Assembly (NCBI RefSeq): GCF_016427605.1
Contig: NZ_JAELXQ010000015.1
Span: 35,085-99,084, forward strand
Source of the DNA: Ochrobactrum sp. Q0168
Lineage (GTDB): Bacteria; Pseudomonadota; Alphaproteobacteria; Rhizobiales; Rhizobiaceae
Direction of reading: 5' to 3'
Length of the DNA stretch: 64,000 nt
Shown piece after piece: positions 16,553 to 24,260 of this stretch. How positions within the stretch are numbered: the first letter of the stretch is position 1; each line of letters begins with the position of its first letter. Made by a program: the position numbers and the translations under genes. The notes beneath the pieces are model-generated. The model was not told where the DNA came from. It made no database searches and saw only the letters and a program-made list of their open reading frames with translations.

Positions 16553-17293
16553 TTAACGCGCCACCCGCTCATCCCAGACCTTGAACCCCGGCACCTGACG
16601 CATACCCGCGCGCACTGTTTCTTCGGCCATGGACTGTACGAGTTCCTTGAAGCGCTCTGGCTCTCGGCCATATGCCCAATCCAAAGCCTTGCCTTCATCT
16701 TCCAGTGTGCAGCGCCAGATCGTGCGCAGCCCTGTGCCAGTGGTTGCTGAACGATCTTCGCGCTTAGCCCACCGGTCAGCTTTCTTGGCCTCGGCAAGCA
16801 GTTCTTCGGCCTTCTCACGCTCTTCGAGATTGCCTGCGCTGGCTCGCATGGCCGCTTGCGCTTCTCGCGCAATGCGGTCAGCCTCCTCACGCGCCGCCTT
16901 GGCCGCAGCTTCTTTCTCGGCAACGAGCTTATTGCGCCAGGGCGTCAGCAATGTCTGCAACGTCTCCTTGCCGAGCACGACCTTGCCTTTGACAGACTTA
17001 GTATTGCCGATCAGCTTGTTGTAGCGATCTTGTATCTCTGCCTTTGCATCGTCATGCGGCTTCGCTTCGTCCTTGCGAGCCTCGTCGGCGCGCTTTCCGG
17101 CCTCATGAAGCTTGTCGTGCAGTTCGGTGATCGCGTCGGCAATGGGCTGGCTGTCGATTGCTTGACCGTCTGCGAAATTTTTAGCTTCATCAAACAGGTC
17201 TTCGATTTCCTGTTTTACAGTCTCGTACGCGGAAAGCGGCGGTCTATTGTGACCAATAGGCGGCGGGTTATACGGGTCGTAATTGTTCTGCAT
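16553..17293 (-). CDS. Coiled-coil phage protein, about 246 aa
   Basis: Start at ATG 17293 (an ATG directly before it, 17296, is equally open); a start-associated sequence lies at 17299-17309. The N-terminus NYDPYNPPPIGHNRPPL carries an IGHNxPP motif also seen at the portal C-terminus. The middle is one long charged helix (residues 50-190; KAAREEADRIAREAQAAMRA and similar). The C-terminus, about 50 residues, is more globular with TIWRCTLEDEGKALDWAYG and RQVPGFKVWDE, which resembles phage DNA-metabolism accessory proteins. Function unknown; its place in the replication operon suggests a recombination accessory. Confidence 0.65.
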   Translation of the reverse strand: MQNNYDPYNPPPIGHNRPPLSAYETVKQEIEDLFDEAKNFADGQAIDSQPIADAITELHDKLHEAGKRADEARKDEAKPHDDAKAEIQDRYNKLIGNTKSVKGKVVLGKETLQTLLTPWRNKLVAEKEAAAKAAREEADRIAREAQAAMRASAGNLEEREKAEELLAEAKKADRWAKREDRSATTGTGLRTIWRCTLEDEGKALDWAYGREPERFKELVQSMAEETVRAGMRQVPGFKVWDERVAR

Positions 17294-17380
17294 CATTGCT
17301 CCTCGTGTTTCGGTGGTTGGTTTTGCTGCGGTAAGCAGCAGTAGGTAAGTTAACATGCCTCGCGGCGCATCCCGTTAACG

Positions 17381-19099
17381 CTACAGGTACATCGCGTCGT
17401 TTATTTCATCGTCAGTCAGGTCGGCGCTGTAGGCTGGCACCGGCACATTGTCGTTGCCCGCCTCCGGCACGTTGTCATTTGCAGCTCCCGCAATGGCGTC
17501 GACCACTTCCCAGTATTTGCCGTTGGGCTTCACGACTATCTCCACGGTAGGCAGCAGCTCGTTTTGGCGCTCCATGAATTCCAGCACCGTTTTCGGAAAT
17601 GGAGCCTGACCTCCGTGCTTTCGCCACCACCGGTCTGACTTCGACTTGAAGAAGCCGGTGTGCGCTGGCCCCAACCATTCGGAAATTGGCGACATGCCTA
17701 CCCAATAAGACACCTTCACGCTGTCCTGCTTGCCGCCTTTGCCTTCGTGGTATGCGAAGGTGCGGCGCTCCACTTGACGGGTGCTGGCGTTGTCCTTCGA
17801 CAACATCGGCACGTCTTCGGCCTGCGCAGATATCTTCGGTGTTTCATCGACCGGGAATTCGTATCCGCAGTCAGGGCAAGTATATAGCGATGCATAGATC
17901 AGCGAGCCGCAGCCTACTAGACCACGATCGTCAGGCTCTAGCGGACATTGCTTGACCGGCGCTTCGCCGTCGCCCTTCTTCATACCCGGAGCCATGACCG
18001 CGTCTATAGGGCCGTGCTTACGAACTACGCCAGCAAAGTCCAGAAACAGGCAGTTTTCCTTGCCGGGATAAAGACGCAGGCCACGACCTGCCATCTGGAC
18101 ATAAAGGCCCGCTGATAAGGTCGGGCGGCAAAATGCGACCAGATCGATGATCGGCAGGTTTGTGCCGGTCGTAAGCACTGAATTATTCGTCAGCGCGCGG
18201 ATCTTGCCAGCCTTGAAGTCAGCCAGAATCCGGTCGCGCTCACCGGTCGTGGTGTCGCCGGTCACGGTCTCACAGCTAAATCCCCGGCTACGGATTTCGT
18301 CCCGCATATGTCGGGCATGTTCAACGCCGCTGCAAAAGCAAAGCCAGGCCTTGCGCTCCGCACCCGACGCCGTGCCATACGTTACAATCTCGTCGACCAC
18401 CGAGGCAGTGATATCGTCTTTGTCGATGGCGGCCTGCAATGCGTTCTGCTTGTAATCACCGGCCTGCTTGCCGACGCCAGACAGATCGAATGCCGTAGCC
18501 ATACCCTTTGAAATCGGACGACAGAGATAGCCTTCCTCGATCATTTCGTCGATTGGCTTTTCAAAGCAGATGTCGTCGAAAAGTGCGCCGTCACCTTCCG
18601 TCAAAAGCCCCTCGCCCAAGCGATAAGGCGTGGCTGTGAGACCGACCAGCTTCAGGTCAGGGTTGATGGCGCGCAGGCCCTCGATCAGCTTGCCATACTG
18701 CGTTTCGGAATTGCGCGGCATGAGGTGGGCTTCATCGACCAGAACGACGTCGATGTGGCCGATCTGCTCCGCCTTGTTTGCGATGGTCTGCACGCCGCCG
18801 AAAACGATCTGCGCCTTCGCATCACGCCGGCCTACGCCAGCCGAAAAGATACCAGCAGGCGCGAAAGGCCAAATATTCAGGAGTTCCTGATAGTTCGACA
18901 GGATCAATTCACGTACATGCGTTACCACGAGCACGCGCATGTCGGGCCAGCCTTCGATCAGTTCCTTGCAGATCGTACCCAGCACGAGGCTCTTGCCGCC
19001 GCCCGTCGGAAGCACGATAAGAGGCGAGCCGGGTTGTTCGCGCCAGTAGTCATACAGGCCGTCAACCGCGGCACGTTGATAGTCGCGTAAGGTTAGCAT
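17381..19099 (-). CDS. SF2 DEAD/DEAH-box helicase
   Basis: 572 residues. Helicase motifs are in order: Q-like LRDYQRAAV, I LPTGGGKS (30-37), Ia VVTHVRELI, II VLVDEAHLM (DEAH), III GLTATPYRLG, IV region WLCFCSGVEHA, V TNNSVLTTGTNLP, VI QMAGRGLRLYPGK. A zinc pair follows (YTCPDCGYEFP), and the tail has AANDNVPEAGNDNVPVP. It resembles UvrB/RadD-type ATPases found in phage replication operons. The start codon overlaps the stop of the HNH gene by one base. Confidence 0.93.
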   Translation of the reverse strand: MLTLRDYQRAAVDGLYDYWREQPGSPLIVLPTGGGKSLVLGTICKELIEGWPDMRVLVVTHVRELILSNYQELLNIWPFAPAGIFSAGVGRRDAKAQIVFGGVQTIANKAEQIGHIDVVLVDEAHLMPRNSETQYGKLIEGLRAINPDLKLVGLTATPYRLGEGLLTEGDGALFDDICFEKPIDEMIEEGYLCRPISKGMATAFDLSGVGKQAGDYKQNALQAAIDKDDITASVVDEIVTYGTASGAERKAWLCFCSGVEHARHMRDEIRSRGFSCETVTGDTTTGERDRILADFKAGKIRALTNNSVLTTGTNLPIIDLVAFCRPTLSAGLYVQMAGRGLRLYPGKENCLFLDFAGVVRKHGPIDAVMAPGMKKGDGEAPVKQCPLEPDDRGLVGCGSLIYASLYTCPDCGYEFPVDETPKISAQAEDVPMLSKDNASTRQVERRTFAYHEGKGGKQDSVKVSYWVGMSPISEWLGPAHTGFFKSKSDRWWRKHGGQAPFPKTVLEFMERQNELLPTVEIVVKPNGKYWEVVDAIAGAANDNVPEAGNDNVPVPAYSADLTDDEINDAMYL

Positions 19100-19866
19100 T
19101 AAACTAATCGCCCCTTCTCTCTAGCCCATTCGAGTGGGTGTTTTGCATTTTTTGAAAGGTTGCAGGACGGGCACAACACTTGAAGATTAAATGGCCAGTT
19201 TGTTCCGCCAAGGGCAATCGGCATAATATGATCAACGTGGCGATAGCTTTTTTTGCGAACAGACGCCCCGCACTCAACGCATTTGTATTTTTGTCTAGTC
19301 AGGATATCTCGTATGTCCTGTGCTGTGTGCGTTCCTTCTGCGCCCTTTCTTTTGGCTTTTGAGTTTCTGTTATATTCTCGAACCTTATCTGGATTGTCGA
19401 AGCGCCACTGTTTTCTTGCCTCTATGCCTTCTGGAGTGTTTTGAAATTTCCTTGCTGCATTGATCGTACACTCAACGCACGCTCCATTGTGCGTCCAGCG
19501 CATACCGCTATGGCCGTGCGGGCATGGTTCTCCATGAAAGAACTTATCACCTAGTTTTTGCGCCTCGGCCTTTTTCCAATTTGGTTGAAAGGGCTTCTTT
19601 CCTTTTTTTCTACGGTTTGCTTCCCATTGTAGCCATTTGCACACCGTGCACTTGCCGTCGGAAGTTGATCTTAGCGCCGTATGGCCATGAATACATGCCG
19701 CACCGGTGTTGTAGTATTTAGCCCCAAGCTTCGACGCCATGTCTCGATCTGGTACATGAGGCCCCATGTACTTAGGATGGTTATCATTGGCTGGGGTTAA
19801 TACCCGCCCCGTCTGTCCACACTTCACCAGATTTAAGGGTATAGGTAATGGTTTCGTTTTCTTCAT
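19099..19866 (-). CDS. HNH endonuclease with repeated Cys/His modules, inserted-gene appearance
   Basis: 255 residues from ATG 19866, inside the end of the preceding nuclease gene (83-base overlap). Two similar modules come first, AACIHGHTALRSTSDGKCTV and EPCPHGHSGMRWTHNGACVE, each C-x-HGH-x(n)-C-x2-C, probably zinc-binding. The C-terminal HNH core is YKCVECGASVRKKSYRHVDH, then IMPIALGGTNWPFNLQVLCP and SCNLSK. The modules plus HNH are typical of phage homing-type endonucleases. The DNA is more A/T-rich than the genes on both sides, which supports insertion. TPANDNHP near the N-terminus is the phage motif. Confidence 0.87.
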   Translation of the reverse strand: MKKTKPLPIPLNLVKCGQTGRVLTPANDNHPKYMGPHVPDRDMASKLGAKYYNTGAACIHGHTALRSTSDGKCTVCKWLQWEANRRKKGKKPFQPNWKKAEAQKLGDKFFHGEPCPHGHSGMRWTHNGACVECTINAARKFQNTPEGIEARKQWRFDNPDKVREYNRNSKAKRKGAEGTHTAQDIRDILTRQKYKCVECGASVRKKSYRHVDHIMPIALGGTNWPFNLQVLCPSCNLSKNAKHPLEWAREKGRLV

Positions 19867-20731
19867 CGCAGTCTGTTTGCACTCCTGGAACCAAGCACGG
19901 CAAAGTAAGGAAAGCAGGGCATCCCTCGCTTTGCTCGGCCAGTGACAGTGGCTTGTTGAATCGCGAACATGCCCACGTTCCACCCGGCTCTGGGCTGCTG
20001 AAAATGCACGTCCGGCAGTTGGTTCTCGGCCATGCGCCATCGTGGCAAATCGCGTTGTGCTTGCACCATTTGCACGAGAAATACTCCGGGTTATCGCTGA
20101 TGCGCGGTGGCAGGTCGTTCGCATGGATGATGCGTTCGGCCTTTGCCAAAAGCCGCGCTACGTATGCCGCGTCATAATGAACGCGTTCGGTGTAAAGTTC
20201 GTCGTTGTCCTTGCAGACCGCGAGATATATCGCTCGGTCACGCCCACGCGCGTGCATGTAGATTTGCATCTGCCCAAAATGGAGAGGCTTGCTTTTCTGG
20301 ACGCCCTCCTTTTTCAACGCCGTGAAGCTTTTCAGGTTGTGTGACTTTATTTCGCCGACGTGCCACTTGGACGGAGCTTCGGGCAGGCCAAGAATTTCGC
20401 TATCGAGATAGCCACCAACATGACCGTCGCACAGCTCAACGCGGATTTGCCGACCGTCTGGGCCATAATCAACGACTTCGCACCCGATCATGCGAAGGTT
20501 CTCAATCCAGCGTGTTTCTTCAATGTTACCAGTTTCGAAAATGCGTAGCGTTCGACCAGGGATGGATTCGTGCGGTGTGGTCCATCTGTAATCGAAGAAC
20601 AGCTTGCGGCTGCATTCTTCCGCCACCTGAGAGGCGGGAATGGTCTTACCGTCTCTCTGTTCGTTGGCGGCCTCGTAAGCTGCGTAGATGGCGCGCACAG
20701 TGCTGGATTCTGCTTTTGGGAGGGGTGCCAT
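19784..20731 (-). CDS. Cas4/RecB-like PD-(D/E)XK exonuclease
   Basis: 315 residues. Nuclease core: H-less N-terminal helix ETGNIEETRWIENLRM, then CDGHVGGYLDSEI (D), KWHVGEIKSHN (E-x-K) and FGQMQIYMHARG (Q motif). Cysteines near the N-terminus (ECSRKLFF) and in CKWCKHNAICHDGAWPRTNC and CRTCIF suggest an iron-sulfur or zinc site as in Cas4/AddB nucleases. It would resect DNA ends for recombination with the Sak4-like ATPase upstream. The start follows a one-mismatch copy of the start-associated sequence (20740-20750). Confidence 0.85.
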   Translation of the reverse strand: MAPLPKAESSTVRAIYAAYEAANEQRDGKTIPASQVAEECSRKLFFDYRWTTPHESIPGRTLRIFETGNIEETRWIENLRMIGCEVVDYGPDGRQIRVELCDGHVGGYLDSEILGLPEAPSKWHVGEIKSHNLKSFTALKKEGVQKSKPLHFGQMQIYMHARGRDRAIYLAVCKDNDELYTERVHYDAAYVARLLAKAERIIHANDLPPRISDNPEYFSCKWCKHNAICHDGAWPRTNCRTCIFSSPEPGGTWACSRFNKPLSLAEQSEGCPAFLTLPCLVPGVQTDCDEENETITYTLKSGEVWTDGAGINPSQ

Positions 20732-20790
20732 GCGTTAGTCTCCACGTGTTCGGTGGTAGAAGGCGCGGTTGGTAGCCGCGCCTGTTGGGT

Positions 20791-21636
20791 TTAGGCCGCC
20801 AAAGGCCAGCCGTCCTCGTCGAGTTCAGGCAGGACGAACTCGACGCCGTTTAGGTTTGCGATATGCGCCAGTAGCGTTTCTGCAGTGCCCGGCATATTGT
20901 CGTTCGCAGGCTGCACCCACGGCTCGCTTTCGGCGTCATCGACGGTCAGGGCATCAATCGCCGCCTCGATAGTGAAAGGTTTGTCCTCATTGCCTAGAAC
21001 AATCTTGTCGCCGTAGGCGCCGCCAATCTGGTCTTTCAGATCGTCCCATGTGTCGATTTTCACGCCACGAACTGCCAGCGCGATCTTCATCATGTCGCCC
21101 TTGCCGATCGTGTAGCCGCGCTGCTGGTACTTCAGAACGCGTGTTGACGAAGCTAGCGGATATCGCGTTCCAGCGTTGAATTTCAGGAATCGTTGGCTGT
21201 TGTGTTTCAGAAAGTCTGGATGAAAAACAAAGCCGGAGTCGGGATGCTTTTCGCCGACGGTGACGAATTCTGCTCCCTTCCATTCGGATCGCTGGCCCGT
21301 GTCCAAGTCCACTGCGCCCATGCAGACGGTGAAATCGAATGCCTTGAAGATATCTTCGGCAGTCGGAAAGAAGTCGAAATACATCAACTGGGCGATATTG
21401 TTGCTTTGGTCGGCAAACGTCACGGCCCGCTTGCTAGCAGCGACGCACCATAGGCCTTCCTCATATGCGTCATAAACAGCGCGCTCAAACGCCCGGCGTG
21501 ATTTGAAGTAAAGATCAACGTCATTGATCTTCGCCCCGGTGAAAACGCTCGTCACAGCGCCGCCAGCTACAAACGCGCCGTCAAAGCGTATTGGCAGCGC
21601 GGCATCGATCTGTCTGCGCTCCGCTTCATAAGCCAT
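20791..21636 (-). CDS. Nucleotidyltransferase-fold phage protein
   Basis: 281 residues. FVAGGAVTSVFTGAKINDVD (22-41) followed by LYF is the GG-(x)n-DxD signature of the polymerase-beta-type nucleotidyltransferase fold, as in poly(A) polymerase heads and CCA-adding enzymes: glycines 25-26, aspartates 39 and 41. The third aspartate may be in FDFFPTAED or FDFTVCMGAVD. The rest has RYPLASSTRVLKYQQRGYTI, which looks like a helical substrate domain. The tail has QPANDNMPG. What it modifies (tRNA end, nucleotide, protein) is not visible. A start-associated sequence sits at 21643-21653. Confidence 0.72.
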   Translation of the reverse strand: MAYEAERRQIDAALPIRFDGAFVAGGAVTSVFTGAKINDVDLYFKSRRAFERAVYDAYEEGLWCVAASKRAVTFADQSNNIAQLMYFDFFPTAEDIFKAFDFTVCMGAVDLDTGQRSEWKGAEFVTVGEKHPDSGFVFHPDFLKHNSQRFLKFNAGTRYPLASSTRVLKYQQRGYTIGKGDMMKIALAVRGVKIDTWDDLKDQIGGAYGDKIVLGNEDKPFTIEAAIDALTVDDAESEPWVQPANDNMPGTAETLLAHIANLNGVEFVLPELDEDGWPLAA

Positions 21637-21710
21637 GCGTATCTCCTCGTGTTCGGATCGGTAAGGTGGTTGCTACCGGCGCTTTCGCGCCAGTAGCGGG
21701 TTGGTGTGGC

Positions 21711-22277
21711 TTAACCCCAGGGGCGCTTCTTGCCTGCCGCAGCAGCAGCCGGTGCAGGCTTGTTGCTGTTTGCCGCAGCCGGTCGGTTGTCATTGGCCGG
21801 ACGGGCCTGCGCTACCGGCTGGTTGGCGTCGATTGAAGGCTGGGGAACGTTGCCTTCGTCGGGATAAAAGAGTTTCCGGATACGGTTGCTGGCATTGTAT
21901 GCTTTGCCCGTCTTCTTGCTGACGCCAGCGGGATTTTGGACAATCTGGGCAGTGAAAGTGATGAACAGGATCTGCTCGGTATCTTCCAGAGGCCCGTCAT
22001 GACCAACCGCCCGGCAGAGCTTGGCGAGGTCTTTCTGACCACGGTCCTGTCTTTGAGCGTCCCGGTTCTGAACGTCGACCCAGTGCCAAATGCGGCGGCC
22101 CTTGTATTCCTCCGGCTCGACCACATCGATTGTGAAATTCACCGCGATGTCCGTTCCGTCGACTTTTACATCGCCGGCGGAGATTTCGAGCTTTGCAATC
22201 ATGTTGGGCAGCAGCTCGAAATCAGACTGTTCGGTGCTGTGATCCTGCGGGTTAAATTGAACGCCTAGTTGCGCCAT
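21711..22277 (-). CDS. DUF669 phage protein, likely single-strand DNA-binding accessory
   Basis: 188 residues. The body matches DUF669: ELLPNMIAKLEISAGDVK, then AVNFTIDVVEPEEYKGRRIW and a C-terminal LAKLCRAVG helix before ILFITFTAQIVQNP. The last 45 residues are an A/P/N-rich linker with RPANDNRPA and a basic end KKRPWG. DUF669 genes usually lie next to a Sak4/RecA-like ATPase and nuclease, and are thought to act as the phage SSB; the same order is found here. A near-exact start-associated sequence is at 22285-22295. Confidence 0.8.
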   Translation of the reverse strand: MAQLGVQFNPQDHSTEQSDFELLPNMIAKLEISAGDVKVDGTDIAVNFTIDVVEPEEYKGRRIWHWVDVQNRDAQRQDRGQKDLAKLCRAVGHDGPLEDTEQILFITFTAQIVQNPAGVSKKTGKAYNASNRIRKLFYPDEGNVPQPSIDANQPVAQARPANDNRPAAANSNKPAPAAAAAGKKRPWG

Positions 22278-22404
22278 CTATAAGTTCCTCGTGTTGTTGG
22301 TGGTTCGGTTAGGTAATCGTTACGGATGTTTAACTATTAACCATTTTCTTCTCATGGTAATTCGCTGCTGCGTAAGTAATCAGGGGAGGAGGATTGCTTT
22401 GCGC

Positions 22405-22440
22405 CGTCGCTCCGCGCGCTCCGTCCGCAGCGGAGCGACG
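22405..22440. repeat. 11-bp perfect inverted repeat in an operon gap
   Basis: CGTCGCTCCGC (22405-22415) and GCGGAGCGACG (22430-22440), 14-base loop, in the 200-base gap between the DUF669 gene and the small membrane gene. On the coding (minus) strand no T-run follows the stem, so a simple terminator is unlikely; RNA processing site or operator are options. Confidence 0.6.
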
Positions 22441-22477
22441 TTATTTACTTAAAACAGCTGCGTTGGGGTTTGGGTGT

Positions 22478-22720
22478 TTACGCCTTCGCCCGATGAATAG
22501 CCGGGCGAAAGAACCCGCCGATGAAACCGAGTGAAGCACCGATCTGCCACATCGCAAGGCCCGCCGCGTTGATGCCAACGGCCGCAAGGAAGGCGTGGAT
22601 AGTTTCTGCGAAAAACAGGCCCACGACCCATCCGACGAATGCCCCGCCCAGAACACCGATGAGCGGTGCGAAGAAGAGGATGGCCGCGATTGCTACAAGG
22701 CCAGCTAGAGCTTTTTCCAT
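22478..22720 (-). CDS. Small membrane protein, 80 aa
   Basis: Glycine-rich with three hydrophobic stretches: LVAIAAILFFAPLIGVLGGA, FVGWVVGLFF and NAAGLAMWQIGASLGFIGGF; basic tail RPAIHRAKA. Its ATG shares one base with the stop of the acyl carrier protein gene (TAATG) and has GGAGG upstream within that gene, so translation is coupled. No family recognised; shape alone would allow a holin-like or membrane-anchor role, but it is far from any lysis gene. Confidence 0.7.
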   Translation of the reverse strand: MEKALAGLVAIAAILFFAPLIGVLGGAFVGWVVGLFFAETIHAFLAAVGINAAGLAMWQIGASLGFIGGFFRPAIHRAKA

Positions 22721-22968
22721 TAGGCAGCCTCCGCCGTAAGCCGTTCAGCAGCCTTTACGGCGTCCTGCACGGTTAGCCATTTTTCGGCTTCGTAGTCGCT
22801 AACCTCAACTTCGAACTCATTTTCGAAAGCCATGATGAGTTCGACCAAATCGAGGCTGTCGGCGCCCAAATCATCGATAATCGCCGCAGTCGGTGCTACG
22901 TGTTCTTGTGCGACGTCGAGGTGAAGCACAAGGATATCGCGCACTCGTTCAAATGCAGTCGCCATCAC
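22720..22968 (-). CDS. Acyl carrier protein-like protein
   Basis: 82 residues (ATG 22968, or the second ATG). It has the standard ACP layout: helix [12 protein letters not shown], the phosphopantetheine site [17 protein letters not shown] with Ser38, and the last helix [12 protein letters not shown], all acidic. Family is clear, including the serine needed for loading. It is embedded in the phage recombination operon and overlaps genes on both sides (TGATG with the ATPase, TAATG with the membrane protein). No synthase or ligase partner is in the window, so it would use host AcpS. It may modulate host lipid synthesis or serve an unknown phage process. Confidence 0.92.
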   Translation of the reverse strand: MMATAFERVRDILVLHLDVAQEHVAPTAAIIDDLGADSLDLVELIMAFENEFEVEVSDYEAEKWLTVQDAVKAAERLTAEAA

Positions 22969-23750
22969 GCCGCCTCCCTCTGGTCATTGTCGTGGGCAAT
23001 CGGCCAAAACTTCGCAATATCGGTAAAGCCCTGCCCTTTGCGGTAAACGACGCTGTCGGGCATTGAATAACGGTTCTTGGCGTTGAAACCTGCCGCCTCG
23101 TTGAAATGCACCTGGCGCTCTTTGCCGCCTTCGGCATGGCTGACCTTCGTCTGGCGCGCCACTTCTTTTTCCTTGATGGAGATGCGGTAATTCATGAAAG
23201 CGACGATGTCAGACTTCTCACGAACCAGTGCATTCGATCGTTTATGCAACTTAGGCTGGTATCGTGAATACGGGTCCGTAGTCGGGCTGTCGAAGCGCAC
23301 GATTTCAGGGTGCGCCAGCATGACTACATACATGCCTGCACGGGACAGCGCCGACACGGCGGCCATGAGCTCATTCCATTCGGTATCGGCCTCCACGTAG
23401 CCTTTGCCGAACCCCGCATCCTCGATGCCATTGATGCCGAGGCGGGCAGCGGTCGCACGCCAGACAAGCGGCTCCAGCCCGTCGAGGCTATCTATAATCA
23501 CGGTGCGCCGGTCGTGTTCTTCGGTTAGCAGTTCGCCGATGACGTTCAGCAGGTCGTCGAAGGATTCAATCGTGCCGGGGGTTGCCATTTCGATGTCAGA
23601 CGGCGGGCGCTCACCTTCGGTTGCTAGATAGATCGGGTCCGGGAATTCTGCCGCGAGCGACGTCTTGCCGATGCCGTCGACGCCGTAGAGAAGGATCACA
23701 GGCGGATCGTTTCTCTTGGTCGACTTGAGGCTTGAAAGAGATAGAGCCAT
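22965..23750 (-). CDS. RecA-fold ATP-binding protein, Sak4-like annealase/recombinase
   Basis: 261 residues from ATG 23750, which has an exact start-associated sequence at 23755-23765; the open frame upstream crosses a different small gene. Walker A is [11 protein letters not shown] (about 21-31) and Walker [16 protein letters not shown]. The later [16 protein letters not shown] segment is the RecA-like strand with a sensor. Size and order (nuclease, DUF669, this ATPase) fit AAA_24/Sak4 phage recombinases, which anneal single strands with SSB help. It ends [10 protein letters not shown]. Confidence 0.82.
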   Translation of the reverse strand: MALSLSSLKSTKRNDPPVILLYGVDGIGKTSLAAEFPDPIYLATEGERPPSDIEMATPGTIESFDDLLNVIGELLTEEHDRRTVIIDSLDGLEPLVWRATAARLGINGIEDAGFGKGYVEADTEWNELMAAVSALSRAGMYVVMLAHPEIVRFDSPTTDPYSRYQPKLHKRSNALVREKSDIVAFMNYRISIKEKEVARQTKVSHAEGGKERQVHFNEAAGFNAKNRYSMPDSVVYRKGQGFTDIAKFWPIAHDNDQREAA

Positions 23751-23764
23751 AGGTCTCCTCGTGT

Positions 23765-23890
23765 TCAGTAGGTGTGGTGGGTAACGGCGATTGCGGCGAT
23801 GACGGCCGCAAGAATGAGCCAGCCTACAAGCCATGCAGGCGGGCTTGTGAGGGCGGCTGCGCAGTTGTCGCGCGGCGGTCTGAGTGGCAT
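23765..23890 (-). CDS. Tiny single-pass membrane protein, 41 aa
   Basis: ATG at 23888-23890 overlaps the stop of the upstream gene (TGATG). The product is a polar 18-residue start then one membrane helix AWLVGWLILAAVIAAIAV and THHTY. The stop codon touches the start-associated sequence of the next gene (23755-23765). Third of three such genes in a row. Short, so support comes mainly from the tight overlap and the clear helix. Confidence 0.5.
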   Translation of the reverse strand: MPLRPPRDNCAAALTSPPAWLVGWLILAAVIAAIAVTHHTY

Positions 23891-24087
23891 CAGTGCGCAC
23901 CCCACAGATACAGCAGCCCATAGAACGGCAGGAGCAGGTTCCAAAATAGGAAGGCTGCAATTGTCGCGGCGATTGCCAGCGCGAACGCTGCAAGCGCCAA
24001 GGATTGCCCGATGCGTCCGACACCGGGCTTTCGCCCGGGATCGATGTGCGGCATGTCGGCTGTAGCTTTTGTGGTGAAGGAAATCAT
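23890..24087 (-). CDS. Small single-pass membrane protein, 65 aa
   Basis: ATG 24087 chosen because it forms an ATGA overlap with the upstream stop; ATG 24099 is also open. N-terminal hydrophilic part with basic residues (DPGRKPGVGRIG), then a long hydrophobic region LALAAFALAIAATIAAFLFW and LLLPFYGLLYLW. Middle member of the three-gene run. Unknown family. Confidence 0.6.
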   Translation of the reverse strand: MISFTTKATADMPHIDPGRKPGVGRIGQSLALAAFALAIAATIAAFLFWNLLLPFYGLLYLWGAH

Positions 24088-24260
24088 CCCAGCACCCATC
24101 CGTAGAAGCCGACCGTCAAAGCGAGCGCAGCAACAACTGCCAAGGCCCAGAGAAAGCGGTCACCAAGGCCGAGCGTGGTTTCCGGCTCATAGAAGGTGTC
24201 GCCGTCGGCGTAGTCTTTAGGCGCATAGTTGCGCGTGTGGCTGTACGTGGTGGAGGTCAT
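24084..24260 (-). CDS. Small single-pass membrane protein, 58 aa
   Basis: ATG at 24258-24260 overlaps the stop of the 276-residue gene (ATGA). N-terminus is hydrophilic and tyrosine-rich (MTSTTYSHTRNYAPKDYADG), then one membrane helix FLWALAVVAALALTVGFYGW. First of three consecutive overlapping tiny membrane genes. The soluble part is probably cytoplasmic or periplasmic; topology is not clear. Confidence 0.6.
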   Translation of the reverse strand: MTSTTYSHTRNYAPKDYADGDTFYEPETTLGLGDRFLWALAVVAALALTVGFYGWVLG

